DNA of 64,000 bases from Nocardioides humi (GTDB lineage Bacteria > Actinomycetota > Actinomycetes > Propionibacteriales > Nocardioidaceae): positions 4,340,001 through 4,404,000 of the forward strand of contig NZ_CP041146.1 in assembly GCF_006494775.1 (NCBI RefSeq), written 5' to 3'. Below are positions 26,610 through 35,511 of the stretch, one piece after another. Within the stretch, counting starts at the first letter, position 1, and each line of letters begins with the position of its first letter. Both the position numbers and the translations under genes were made by a program. The notes beneath the pieces are model-generated. The model searched no databases, had not been told where the DNA came from, and saw only the letters and a program-made list of their open reading frames with translations.

Positions 26610-28104
26610 CAGGCCGGCTCCTCTGGGCTGGTCTCATGGTCGGCGGGAAGATTGAGGCCGTGTTCGCCGAGGTCGACCTCGCGTCCTTCGGTGTGGCCGA
26701 TGAGGGTGCCGATGGTTTCGGCGAGTTCGGCGGCTTTGAGGGGGAGGCCGTTGACGTGGTTGTAGCCCTGGGCGTCGATGAGGTACTCGGCTCGCAGGAG
26801 TCTGCTGAGTTGGCCGAGGTTCATCTCGGGTACGAGGATCTTGTCGTAGCCCTGGAGGATCTCGCCGAGGTCGTGGGGGAAGGGGTTGAGGTGGCGTAGG
26901 TGGACCTGTGCGACGTGGTTGCCGGCGCGGCGCACGCGGCGGCAGGCGGCGCCGATGGGGCCGTAGGTGGAGCCCCACCCGATGACCAGCACCTTGGCCT
27001 TGCCTTGTCCTGGGGGGCCGGAGGGGTCGTCGACCACGAGTGGGGGAGGGCGTCGGCGATGCGCTGGACCTTGGCGGCGCGCAGGCGGACCATGTGGTCG
27101 TGGTTGGCCGGGTCGTAGGAGATGTTGCCGTGTCCGGTGGTGGGGGTGCCGGCTTTCTCGAGTCCGCCGATGCGGTGCTCGAGTCCGGGGGTGCCGGGGA
27201 TGGCCCACGGCCGGGCCAGGGTGGCCTGGTCGCGGGCGTAGGGCCAGAACTCGTCCGGGCTGCCATCGACCGACTTCGGCCCGGCGTGGTTGGGCCCGGT
27301 GGCGAAGTTCGGTTCGATCACCGGCAGCTGGTCTGATTCTGTGGTGACGTCGGGGATGGCCCAGGGTTCGGAGCCGTTGGCCAGATACCCGTCGGAGAGC
27401 AGGAAGACGGGGTGCGGTAGGTGATCGCGATCCGGGCGGCTTCGAGGGCGGCGGCGAAGCAGTCCCCGGGTGACTGCGGGGCGATGATGGGGACGGGGGC
27501 TTCGCCGTTGCGGCCGTACATGGCTTGGAGGAGGTCGGCCTGCTCGGTCTTGGTCGGCAACCCCGTGGAGGGGCCGCCGCGCTGCACGTTGACCACCACC
27601 AACGGGAGTTCGGTCATGACCGCGAGTCCGATGGCCTCGGACTTGAGCGCGATCCCGGGCCCCGAGGTGGTGGTGACGCCGAGCTGGCCGGCGAAGGAGG
27701 CGCCGATCGCGGCGCCGATCCCGGCGATCTCGTCCTCGGCCTGCAAGGTGGTCACCCCGAACCCCTTGTGCTTGGAGAGCTCGTGGAGGATGTCGGAGGC
27801 CGGGGTGATCGGATACGAGCCTAAGAAGAGCGGTACACCGGCACGAACACTGGCCGCAACCAACCCATACGACAGGGCGAGGTTGCCGGTGATGTTCCTA
27901 TAGGTGCCGGAGTTCATCCGGGCGGGTTTGATCTCGTACTGGACCACGAAGGTCTCGGTGGTCTCGCCGTAGTTCCACCCCGCGCGGAATGCGGCGATGT
28001 TCGCGCCCAAGATCGCGGGGACCTTGGAGAACTTGCGCTCCAAGAACGCCACCGTGGGTTCGGTGGGGCGCCCGTACATCCACGACAACAACCCCAACGC
28101 GAAC
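26609..28104 (-). pseudogene. korA 3' part, cut off by IS3-family insertion; two apparent frameshifts
   Basis: This is the alpha-subunit part of a 2-oxoacid:ferredoxin oxidoreductase. ALGLLSWMYGRP starts it right at the IS boundary; SYPITPASDILHELSKHKGFGV, EDEIAGIGAAIGASFAG, TTTSGPG and NVQRGGPSTGLPTKTEQADL are the pyrimidine-binding and substrate motifs; VLVIGWGSTYGP and VPEMNLGQL mark the C-terminal domain. The frame breaks at GGGG 27409-27412 and at GGGGG 27042-27046, each fixed by one base. The true inactivating event is the IS at 28105-29469. Removing the IS and one AAC copy gives an uninterrupted junction ARAKNMFALGLLSW. Confidence 0.85.
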
Positions 28105-28135
28105 TGAACCGCACTGGGTCTGATGGAGGCTCTGG

Positions 28136-29077
28136 TCATTTGATTTCAACCAGGGCCTGGGTTCCCTGCTGGGTAGCGTAGAACCTTTCTTCGAACTCGG
28201 TCGGCGGGAGGTCGCTGAGGTAGCCGTGTAGCCGCTGGTGGTTGTGCCAGTGCACCCAGCCGAGGGTGGCGAGCTCGACGTCGTCGATGGCGCGCCACGG
28301 CCCCGGACGCGCCGGACCGCGGATGAGCTCGGCCTTGTAGTAGCCGTTCACGGTCTCGGCCAAGGCGTTGTCGTAGCTGTCCCCGACGGTCCCGATCGAT
28401 GGGACGGCGCCGATCTCGGCGAGCCGCTCGCCGTAGCGCAGACTCGTGAATTGACTGCCGGCGTCGCTGTGACACCGCAGGCCCTCGAGCTGCGTGCCGC
28501 GGGACCAGCGGGCCATCTCGATCGCGTCGAGCACCATCTCGGTGCGCATGTGGCTGGCGACTCGCCACCCCACGATCATCCGACTGAAGGCGTCGACGAT
28601 GAAGCACACGTAGGCGATCCCGGCGAACGTCGGCACGAACGTCAGGTCGGTGACCCACAGTTCATTCGGCCTTGTCGCGGTGAAGTTCCGCTTCACCAGG
28701 TCCGGGTGCCGTGCAGCCTTGTCATCCGGCCTGGTCGTCCGCACCCGTTTCGTGCGGACGACGCCTTCGATGCCTTCGGCGCGCATCAGCCGGGCGACCT
28801 GGTCACGGCCGACGTCGTGTCCGGCACGCCTGGCGGCCTTCCACAGTTTCCTCGCGCCGTAGACCCGGTAGTTCGCCTCCCACAGCTCGCGCAGCGCCGG
28901 TCTGAGCTCAGCATCACGTTGCGCGCGTGCGGATGGCTCGCGGGACCGGGCGGCGTAGTAGGTGCTCGGAGCCACCTGCAGCCCCGCCTTGGACAGCGTG
29001 GTGCAGATGGACTCGACTCCGAGCTTCTTGCCCTCGACGACCTCGTCGCGGTTGGCGTCGATGAAAGCGACTACTAC
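28136..29077 (-). CDS. IS3-family transposase OrfB (DDE integrase domain)
   Basis: This frame carries the IS3 integrase core: the HTH-like_21 region (LWEANYRVYGARKLWKAARR), then the DDE triad in LWVTDLTFVPTF, CHSDAGSQFTS and NALAETVNGYYKAELI, ending FYATQQGTQALVEIK. It has no obvious start of its own. The conserved part begins near 29071 (VAFIDANRDEV), right where orfA stops, and is in another frame, so it is made as an OrfAB fusion by programmed ribosomal frameshifting. The slippery site was not identified. The frame looks intact, so the element may still be active. Confidence 0.88.
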   Translation of the reverse strand, partial: VVVAFIDANRDEVVEGKKLGVESICTTLSKAGLQVAPSTYYAARSREPSARAQRDAELRPALRELWEANYRVYGARKLWKAARRAGHDVGRDQVARLMRAEGIEGVVRTKRVRTTRPDDKAARHPDLVKRNFTATRPNELWVTDLTFVPTFAGIAYVCFIVDAFSRMIVGWRVASHMRTEMVLDAIEMARWSRGTQLEGLRCHSDAGSQFTSLRYGERLAEIGAVPSIGTVGDSYDNALAETVNGYYKAELIRGPARPGPWRAIDDVELATLGWVHWHNHQRLHGYLSDLPPTEFEERFYATQQGTQALVEIK

Positions 29078-29415
29078 TTGTGTTGGCGGTCGAGCTCCGC
29101 CCCGAAGAAAGAGGCCGCTCGCTTGAGAATCTCGTTGGCTCGCTTGAGCTCGCGGTTCTCCTGCTCCAGCTCGCGGATTCGCTTGGCCTCCGCTGTGGTC
29201 ACGCCCGGCACGTGGCCGTCGTCGATGTCGGCCTGCTTGACCCACTGACGCACCGATTCCACGCCGTAACCCAACTGGGTCGCGACCCGCTGGACCGTCC
29301 CGTGCTCGGTTCCCAACTCTGCTCGCAGCGTGCGGACCATCCGGACCGCCGCTGCCTTCTCCTCCGGGGAGTAGCGCCGCGTCTGCGGCTTCCCGGGCAC
29401 CTGCTCCTTGGGCAT
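29074..29415 (-). CDS. IS3-family OrfA (DNA-binding subunit)
   Basis: This 113-residue protein has a transposase_8 HTH (RRYSPEEKAAAVRMVRTL, GYGVESVRQWVKQADID) followed by a leucine-zipper-like helix (RIRELEQENRELKRANEILKRA). ATG 29415 is preceded by GAGGATGAG. It binds the element ends and supplies the N-terminal part of the OrfAB transposase. Confidence 0.88.
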   Translation of the reverse strand: MPKEQVPGKPQTRRYSPEEKAAAVRMVRTLRAELGTEHGTVQRVATQLGYGVESVRQWVKQADIDDGHVPGVTTAEAKRIRELEQENRELKRANEILKRAASFFGAELDRQHK

Positions 29416-29469
29416 GTGCTCATCCTCGTTTCCAAGGTCACGAGCCTCCAAGAAACCCAGTGCGGTTCA

Positions 29470-29987
29470 AACATGTTCTTCGCCCGTGCGGCGTCCTTGC
29501 GGGAGAGCCCGAACTCCGCCACGGCCGCGATGGTGATGCCGGTCAGGTCGACGGGCTGCACCGCGAACCCGGCCAACGGATCGTCGACCTCGCCGAGCTT
29601 GTCGAGCGGGTTGGTGGTGTAGCCGGCCTTGTCGAGGTTGCGTTGGGTGAAGTCGTGGGTGTCCACGATGATCGTCGCTCCCCGCGGGAGATCACCGATG
29701 TTGGCCTTGAGTGCGGCGGGGTTCATCGCGACCAGCACGTCCGGGCGGTCCCCGGCGGTGAGGATGTCGTGGTCGGCGAAATGGATCTGAAACGACGACA
29801 CCCCGGGGATCGTGCCCTGGGGGGCGCGGATCTCTGCAGGGAAGTTCGGCAACGTGACCAAGTCATTGCCGAACACCGCCGACTCCTGCGTGAACCGGTC
29901 ACCGGTCAGCTGCATGCCATCACCGGAGTCACCCGCGAACCGGATGATCACCCGATCCAACTGCTTGACCTGCTTGACCTGGCTCAC
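29470..29987 (-). pseudogene. korA 5' part (gamma domain), cut off by IS insertion
   Basis: This is the N-terminal pyruvate:ferredoxin-oxidoreductase-gamma-type domain of KorA: RVIIRFAGDSGDGMQLTGDRF, then NFPAEIRAPQGTIPGVSSFQIHF and DVLVAMNPAALKANIGDLP. It starts at GTG 29987 with GGGAGCGG upstream. It stops being korA at ARAKNMF, where the IS begins. Translation would run into the IS and end there. The two korA pieces together give the gamma-alpha fused subunit typical of actinobacterial KorA. Confidence 0.85.
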
Positions 29988-29995
29988 GCCCGCTC

Positions 29996-30045
29996 CCTAT
30001 CTCTGATAATGATACCAATCTAATCACCGTGAGGGTACGCGTCAA
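29996..30045 (-). promoter_or_regulatory. kor promoter with island operator
   Basis: On the reverse strand, -35 TTGACG (30045-30040) and -10 TAGATT (30022-30017) are 17 bp apart. The downstream segment 30014-29996 reads TATCATTATCAGAGATAGG, a good copy of the island motif, covering the expected transcription start. Confidence 0.6.
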
Positions 30046-30136
30046 TCGGAGGCGTTCGCCCCCGCTCCCAAGATCCTTCTTATGATATTCATGGATAGGT
30101 TTTGTGGTTGACGTCCCCGACGACCGAGGAGCGGAG

Positions 30137-31146
30137 ATGACGCTGAAGTTCGGCCTCGCACTCATGAACGACTTCCCCCGGGGGTGGTACCTGCCGCACG
30201 CGTATCGATGCTGCGGGAGCAGGTGCGCGCCGCCGAGGAGGCCGGCATCTCCTCGGTCTGGGTGCTGCAGCACTACCTGGGCAGCATGCCCACGCTCCAG
30301 CCGATTCCGCTGCTCGCAGCGCTCGCACAGGATGCGGGGGAGATGAGGCTCGGCACCAACATGTTCATCCTGCCGCTGCGCCACCCGGTCGACGTCGCGG
30401 AGGACTTCGCCACGCTCGACCATCTCACCGGAGGCCGGGCCGTTGCCGGCTTCGGCATGGGATACCGCGAGAACGAGTTCGCCTCGTTCGGTGTGCCGAT
30501 GGACGAGCGGGTCAGCCGCTACGAGGAGAGCATCGCCATCATCCGCTCGCTCTGGTCCGGCGAGACGACCTCGTTCTCCGGCAGACACTTCTCCTTGGAC
30601 GATCAGCGCATCAGCTTGCGGCCGGTCCAGGATGCGGGACCGCCCATCTGGGTCGGAGCCGGGCCGCACAAGACCGGTGCGCACCGGGCCGCCCGGCTCG
30701 GCGACGCCTGGATCGTCCCACCGCACGTCGATCCCGAGCGCCTCGCCGTGGTCCTCGGTCACTACCGTGACGAGCGGTCGCGGCTCGGCCGCGGCCCCTC
30801 CGAGCTGGTGGTCCGTCGTGAGCTGCTGCTCGACCCGGATCCCGACCGTGCTCGCGCGCTCGGGATCGAGGCTCGAGGCGCCCTCACGCGCAAGTACGCC
30901 GAGTACAACGCGCCGCAGCAGGGCGAGGCCTACAAGCACCTCTCCACCGACAAGGCCGCCGAAGAGGTGGCGGACGCCTCGTACCTGTTCACCGACCCGG
31001 CCGGGGCCGTCGCGGCACTCAGCGAGCTCGAGGCCCGGGGCCTGACCTATGTCGTGCTCCGTGCGCAGTGGTACGACCTGGAACAGGACAGGGTGCTTCG
31101 TACTCTCGAGCTGTTCAAGAACGAGGTGCTCCCGCACTTCCGGTGA
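30137..31146 (+). CDS. LLM-class flavin/F420 oxidoreductase, one apparent frameshift
   Basis: This luciferase-like protein of about 336 residues starts at ATG 30137 after GAGGAGCGGAG. It begins MTLKFGLALMNDFPRG, then the frame breaks in the GGGGG at 30180-30184; one G restores VVPAARVSMLREQV. Family features include LGTNMFILPLRHPVDVAEDFATLDHLTGGRAVAGFGMGYRENEF, SGRHFSL and PIWVGAGP. LLM proteins are F420-dependent dehydrogenases or flavin monooxygenases, including Baeyer-Villiger types. An AT-rich operator-like stretch TATGATATTCATGG lies at 30081-30094. The gene ends 32 bp inside the convergent reductase gene. Confidence 0.82.
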
Positions 31147-32328
31147 GCGTCCACGGTGCCGCCGCGAGGAGCTCGGCGACCGGTCGGCCGTCGATCAGTG
31201 CTGCGCGACAACGGTTGATGGCGGCCGGACTGCCGGCGCCGGAGACGCCGACGAGTCGGTCGTCGGCGTCGGTGTGCAGTGCCAGCCAGGAGCCGCTCTC
31301 GGGGTCGCCGTCGACGACCAGGACGGTATCGGCGGCTCCGACGCTTCCGAGCACCTGGACCTTGACGTCGTACTGGTCCGTCCAGAAGTAGGGCACCGCG
31401 GCGATGGGCTCTCGGTCCGCAGGCTCCCGCAGCAGGTTGCGAGCCACCGGGCCGGCCAGCGCGACGGCGTTGTCCCAGTGCTCCAGCCGGCGGTGGCCGG
31501 CTGCGCTCCGCACCCGGGCGACGTCGCCGATCGCGAGCACCCGCGGGTCGGAGGCGGTCATCGTCTCGTCGGTGAGGACGCCGTCGTCGACGGCGACGCC
31601 GCTGCCGACGAGCCACTCGGCGTTCGGGACGGAGCCGATGGCGACCAGGACGAGATCGGCGTCCAGCTCGGTGCCGTCGTCGAGGGTGACGCGGGGCCGG
31701 CGTCGCCGCCGACCGCGGTGACGCCCCGGCCCAAGTGGAGGTGGACGCCGCGGTCGGCGTGCCATCGCGCGACCGCTCGACCGAGAATCGGCGGAACGGC
31801 GACTGCGAGGGGTGTCGGTTGCGGATCGACCAGGTGCACCTCCAGGCCGCGTGCGCGCGCGGCCGCGGCGACCTCGGTGCCGAGTACTCCGGCGCCGATC
31901 ACGACCAGTCGCCGAGAGCCGTTCATCGCCCGCCGCAACTCGATCGCGTCGTCGAGGGAGCGCAGCACGTGCACGCCGGGACCCGACCAGTCGGGGATCG
32001 TTCGAGGACGCACCCCCGTGGCGACCACGAGTCGATCGAAGGGCACTCGATCGTGGCCCACCTCGACGATGCCGGCCGCGAGGTCGAGGCGGTCGGCACG
32101 GCTGCCCACGCGAAGGTCCAGGTCGAGTGCGTCCCAGCGGTCCTCGGCGCGCAGCCAGACCGGCTCGGCGCCTGCGAGGAATCCCTTGGACAGAGGCGGC
32201 CGGTCATAGGGACGGTGCGGCTCGGAGCCCACGAGCACCAGGGAGCCGTCGTACTTCGCGCGGCGCAGCCGCTCCGCCACCCGCAGGCCCCCGATCCCGG
32301 CTCCGACGATCACGACCTGCTCGAGCAT
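31115..32328 (-). CDS. Ferredoxin reductase (FAD-dependent, P450/Rieske type), one apparent frameshift
   Basis: This reductase of about 404 residues passes electrons from NAD(P)H to a ferredoxin. The FAD motif VIVGAGIGGLRVAERLR is at the N terminus, PHRPYDRPPLSKGFLAG follows, the NAD(P)H motif is VVIGAGVLGTEVAAAARARG near residue 148, and VLAIGDVARV is the second FAD motif. The C terminus has the reductase tail with YFWTDQYDVKVQVLG. The frame breaks at GGGG 31693-31696; one base restores GGDAGPRVTLDDG. ATG 32328 follows a perfect AAGGAGG. It is divergent from the P450-type ferredoxin and shares its regulated intergenic region. Confidence 0.9.
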
Positions 32329-32337
32329 GGGCCCTCC

Positions 32338-32367
32338 TTGACACTCATCTATGACAATGATTATCTG
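32338..32367 (+). promoter_or_regulatory. Promoter and operator for the ferredoxin operon
   Basis: TTGACA (32338-32343) and TATCTG (32362-32367) form a -35/-10 pair with an 18-bp spacer. Between them 32344-32362 (reverse strand) reads AATCATTGTCATAGATGAG, one of the best island motif copies. Bound regulator would block both this promoter and the divergent reductase. Confidence 0.65.
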
Positions 32368-32451
32368 TGATCTGTCTGCGTCCGTCCAGTCGACGAGCGC
32401 GGCGTCTTCGCCCGGGCCCGGTTCCGGGCGTCCGTTCGAGGGAGAGTGTTG

Positions 32452-32664
32452 ATGACCGCGAAGCTCGTCGTCGAGGATTTCATCCGCTGTACCGGGCACG
32501 GTCGGTGCTACAGCGAGGCGCCCGACCTGCTCGACTACGACGACGAGGGTTTCGTGTCCGTGCGTCATGCTCCCCTGGAGATCACCGACGCCGACATCGA
32601 GGATGCCGAGGCTGCCGTGGCGGCCTGTCCCGAGGCGGCACTCCGCATCATCGAGGAGGACTGA
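32452..32664 (+). CDS. P450-type [3Fe-4S] ferredoxin
   Basis: This 70-residue ferredoxin has CTGHGRC and, near the C terminus, ACPEAAL. The CxxHxxC...CP pattern, with histidine replacing one cysteine, is characteristic of actinobacterial ferredoxins that feed cytochrome P450s. It starts at ATG 32452 after GAGGGAGAG. With the divergent reductase it completes the electron chain for the P450s at 38260 and 56118. It leads an operon with the SnoaL protein, aldehyde dehydrogenase and SDR. Confidence 0.9.
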   Translation: MTAKLVVEDFIRCTGHGRCYSEAPDLLDYDDEGFVSVRHAPLEITDADIEDAEAAVAACPEAALRIIEED

Positions 32665-32668
32665 AGAG

Positions 32669-33124
32669 ATGACCGACCAGAGCCTGGCGGAGCGACTGCT
32701 CCGGCTGGAGGAGATCGAGACCGCCCGCGGCCTCTACAACGTCTATGCCGAGACCCTGGACGATCCGGACCCCGACACGGTGGCGCCGCTGTTCACCGAG
32801 GATGCGGTGCTGCACACGCCGGTCGGCGACTTCGTGGGCCGAGAGGCGATCCTCGACTTCTACACGAAGGCGTTCGCCGACGACACCTCGGTGAAGCGGC
32901 ACTTCATCACCAACTCGCGGGTGGTCGCGCACCGGCCGGGTGAGGTGCACCTCGTCAGCTACTTCCTCTACGTCGGCCGTGGTGACGACGCCTCCATCGT
33001 CGGCTGGGGCACCTATGACGACCGGATCGACGTGAGCGGCACCCAGCCCCTGTTCCGGGAGAAGACGATCGACGTGCACGTCGGCACGGACCTGTCGACC
33101 GGATGGGCGAAGGGAGCGCTGTGA
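32669..33124 (+). CDS. SnoaL-like (NTF2-fold) protein
   Basis: This 151-residue protein has the nuclear-transport-factor-2 fold typical of SnoaL-like cyclases, isomerases and dehydratases: ARGLYNVYAETLDD, VAPLFTEDAVLHTPVGDFVGREAILDFY, then the strand region VHLVSYFLYVGRG. It is set between ferredoxin (4 bp away) and aldehyde dehydrogenase (4-bp overlap). A paralogue-type protein lies at 54339-54911. The fold gives small-molecule binding; the reaction cannot be named. Confidence 0.75.
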   Translation: MTDQSLAERLLRLEEIETARGLYNVYAETLDDPDPDTVAPLFTEDAVLHTPVGDFVGREAILDFYTKAFADDTSVKRHFITNSRVVAHRPGEVHLVSYFLYVGRGDDASIVGWGTYDDRIDVSGTQPLFREKTIDVHVGTDLSTGWAKGAL

Positions 33125-34563
33125 CCGAGCAGCAGGAGCTCTGGATCGGCGGGCGCTGGGCGACCGGGGCGGGGGTGACCACGACGGTGGTCAACCCGGC
33201 CGGCCTGGAGCCGATCGCGACTGCTCGGCTGGCGACCACCGTGGATGTCGATCACGCGGTCGCGCAGGCGCGCGCCTCCTTCGACGCCGGGGTCTGGAGC
33301 GGTGCGGCGCCGGCCGAGCGCGCACAGGTGCTCCGAGCCGCCGCCGATCTGCTGGAGAAGCGGCAGGACGAGCTGGCGCGGACCCTCACCGGCGAGCTCG
33401 GCTGCCCGCTGTGGTTCTCCGAGCGTGCGCACGTCCCGAACCCGATCCGGCACCTGCGCACCTTCGCCGACCTCGCGCAGGCGCACACCTTCGACGAGGA
33501 GGTCAGCGACGGCGCGAACCGCAGCCTCGTGATCGACGAGCCCGTCGGCGTCGTCGGGGCCATCACGCCGTGGAACGGGCCGCTCAGCTCGCCGGCCATC
33601 AAGGTCGGCCCGGCCCTGGCGGCCGGCTGCTCGGTCGTCCTCAAGCCCTCGGTCGAGGCGCCGCTGACGGTGATGGCGCTCGGTGACGCGCTGGCCGAGG
33701 CCGGCCTGCCCGAGGGCGTGCTCTCGATCCTGCCGGGCGGCACCGAGGCGGGAGTGCGACTGGTCGAGCACCCGGACGTCGACAAGATCGCCTTCACGGG
33801 CAGCACGGCCACCGGCAGACAGATCATGCGGACCTGCGCCGACCGCATCGCCCGGATCACCCTCGAGCTCGGCGGGAAGTCCGCAGCGGTGGTGCTCCCG
33901 GACGCCGACGTCGAGAAGATGGTCGCCGCGATCATGCCGATGTCACTGGTCGTCACCGGACAGCTGTGCATCAGCCAGTCCCGCGTGCTGGTGCCGCGGT
34001 CGCTCGAAGCAGAGGTCACCGAGGCGCTCGCTGCCGCGATGGCCGCTCTTCGCGTCGGCGACCCGCTGGACCCGGCCACGTTCCTGGGGCCGCTGGTCAG
34101 CAGCGCCCAGCGCGACCGGGTCGAGGGCTATGTCGACCTCGCTCGCACCGAGGGGGCGACGGTCGCCACGGGCGGGCGTCGCCCGGACGACGTCCCGCCG
34201 GGCTACTTCGTCGAACCCACCCTCCTCACTGGCGTCACCAACGCCATGCGGGTGGCGCAGGAGGAGATCTTCGGCCCGGTCATCGCCGTCGTGGCCTACG
34301 ACAGCGTCGAGGAGGCCATCGCGATCGCCAACGACTCGCCGTACGGCCTCTCGGGTTCGGTCTGGAGTGCGGATCCGGACGCGGCCCTCGCCGTTGCCCG
34401 CCGGATCCGCACCGGAATGGTGTCGATCAACGGGGCGCCCCAGGCATGGGGGACGCCCTTCGGCGGCTACAAGCAGTCCGGCATCGGGCGCGAGATGGGC
34501 ATGGAGGGGCTTCGCGCCTACTTCGAGAAGAAGTCCGTCGCGCTCGGCCCCGCCGTGGGCTGA
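33121..34563 (+). CDS. NAD(P)-dependent aldehyde dehydrogenase
   Basis: This 480-residue enzyme oxidises an aldehyde to an acid. The general base lies in LELGGKSAAVVLPDAD (near residue 249) and the catalytic cysteine in GQLCISQSR (near residue 283); GVVGAITPWNGPLSSPAIKVGPALAAGC, FTGSTATGR and EEIFGPVIAV are classic. GTG 33121 overlaps the SnoaL stop. Placed after the P450 ferredoxin, it may oxidise an aldehyde produced by P450 hydroxylation of a methyl group. Substrate not readable. Confidence 0.92.
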   Translation: MTEQQELWIGGRWATGAGVTTTVVNPAGLEPIATARLATTVDVDHAVAQARASFDAGVWSGAAPAERAQVLRAAADLLEKRQDELARTLTGELGCPLWFSERAHVPNPIRHLRTFADLAQAHTFDEEVSDGANRSLVIDEPVGVVGAITPWNGPLSSPAIKVGPALAAGCSVVLKPSVEAPLTVMALGDALAEAGLPEGVLSILPGGTEAGVRLVEHPDVDKIAFTGSTATGRQIMRTCADRIARITLELGGKSAAVVLPDADVEKMVAAIMPMSLVVTGQLCISQSRVLVPRSLEAEVTEALAAAMAALRVGDPLDPATFLGPLVSSAQRDRVEGYVDLARTEGATVATGGRRPDDVPPGYFVEPTLLTGVTNAMRVAQEEIFGPVIAVVAYDSVEEAIAIANDSPYGLSGSVWSADPDAALAVARRIRTGMVSINGAPQAWGTPFGGYKQSGIGREMGMEGLRAYFEKKSVALGPAVG

Positions 34564-34613
34564 CCTCACCTCGTTCATCCCAGATCGATCCACGACTCGA
34601 ACGGAGCACACCC

Positions 34614-35405
34614 GTGGGCAAGCTCGACGGCAAGCGTTGCATCGTCACCGGCGGAGCGCAGGGAATCGGCCGCGCCATCGTCCTGGACCTGGCCGCAGAA
34701 GGCGCGGCGGGGGTCGTCATCGTCGACCGCAACGTCACCGGTGCCCAGGACACCGCCGCGCTGGTGGGGAGTGCGACGAGGGTCCAGGTCGTGGAGACCG
34801 ACCTCCGTAGTGGCGATCAGGTGAGGTCGGCCCTCGACTCGTCGGTGGCGTTCCTGGGCGGGCTCGACGTGCTGGTCAACAATGCGGGCGTGATCGAGTC
34901 GGTGCTCACCGACCGACCCACCACCGTGGATCAGTTGGACGAGGAGATCTGGGACATGGTCTTCGACGTCAACCTCAAGGCGATGTGGCTGATGACGAAG
35001 CACGCCACGCCGCACCTGCGGCAAGGGGACGGACCGGCGATCGTGAACTGCGGCTCGGTCTCCGGCCTGACGGGCTATCCGCTCGGCCCCGCCTACTGCT
35101 CCAGCAAGGGTGGTGTCGTCCAGCTGACCCGGGCCTCGGCCGTGGACCTGTCCCCGGACATCCGGGTCAACTGCTACTGCCCCGGATCGGTCGAGACCCC
35201 GATGCGACAGGGCTTCATCGACGCCGCCGATGACAAGGACGCGGTGGAGAGGTTCATGAGCGCTTCACACCTGGTCCGTCGGGCCGGCCGGCCCGAGGAG
35301 GTCGCCCACCTGGTGTCCTTCTTGGTCTCCGACGACGCGTCCTTCATCACTGGCGGGATCTACAACGTCGACGGCGGCTCGTTGGCGTGGCGAGGGACCA
35401 ACTGA
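34614..35405 (+). CDS. Short-chain dehydrogenase/reductase (paralogue 1)
   Basis: This 263-residue SDR has TGGAQGIG (NAD site, near residue 13), NNAGV, the catalytic serine in CGSVSGLTGY and YCSSK (YxxxK). GTG 34614 follows GGAGCACACCC. It closely resembles the SDR at 53513-54301: both have VNLKAMW, LTGYP/MTGYP, AVDLSPDIRVN / AIDLAPDIRVN and end VDGGSLAWRG. These two enzymes probably oxidise related secondary alcohols. It ends the ferredoxin operon. Confidence 0.88.
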   Translation: MGKLDGKRCIVTGGAQGIGRAIVLDLAAEGAAGVVIVDRNVTGAQDTAALVGSATRVQVVETDLRSGDQVRSALDSSVAFLGGLDVLVNNAGVIESVLTDRPTTVDQLDEEIWDMVFDVNLKAMWLMTKHATPHLRQGDGPAIVNCGSVSGLTGYPLGPAYCSSKGGVVQLTRASAVDLSPDIRVNCYCPGSVETPMRQGFIDAADDKDAVERFMSASHLVRRAGRPEEVAHLVSFLVSDDASFITGGIYNVDGGSLAWRGTN

Positions 35406-35475
35406 CGGCTCCGCGTGCCGCCGGCGGGTCGGCGGCCGGCTCCGAGAGGACGTCTCGCGACTGCGCTGACGGTGA

Positions 35476-35511
35476 TTGACATCACCCGAATCTATGATAA
35501 CAATTATTCTC
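35476..35511 (+). promoter_or_regulatory. Promoter and operator of the sugar-type ABC genes, leaderless
   Basis: TTGACA (35476-35481) and AACAAT (35499-35504) are 17 bp apart. The start codon GTG 35512 lies seven bases after the -10, so the mRNA probably starts at the GTG. The region 35487-35505 (reverse strand) reads AATTGTTATCATAGATTCG, an excellent match to the island motif. Confidence 0.7.

Larger units (their letters stand above)
28105..29469 (-). mobile_element. IS3-family insertion sequence inside korA
   Basis: The element is 1365 bp long. The left end begins TGAACCGCACTGGGT (28105) and the right end is its reverse complement ending at 29469; the similarity continues imperfectly into TGGAGGCTC. 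It is flanked by the 3-bp direct repeat AAC (28102-28104 and 29470-29472), the typical IS3-family duplication. Inside are two overlapping reading frames, orfA and orfB, read on the reverse strand, in the same direction as korA. Confidence 0.92.
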
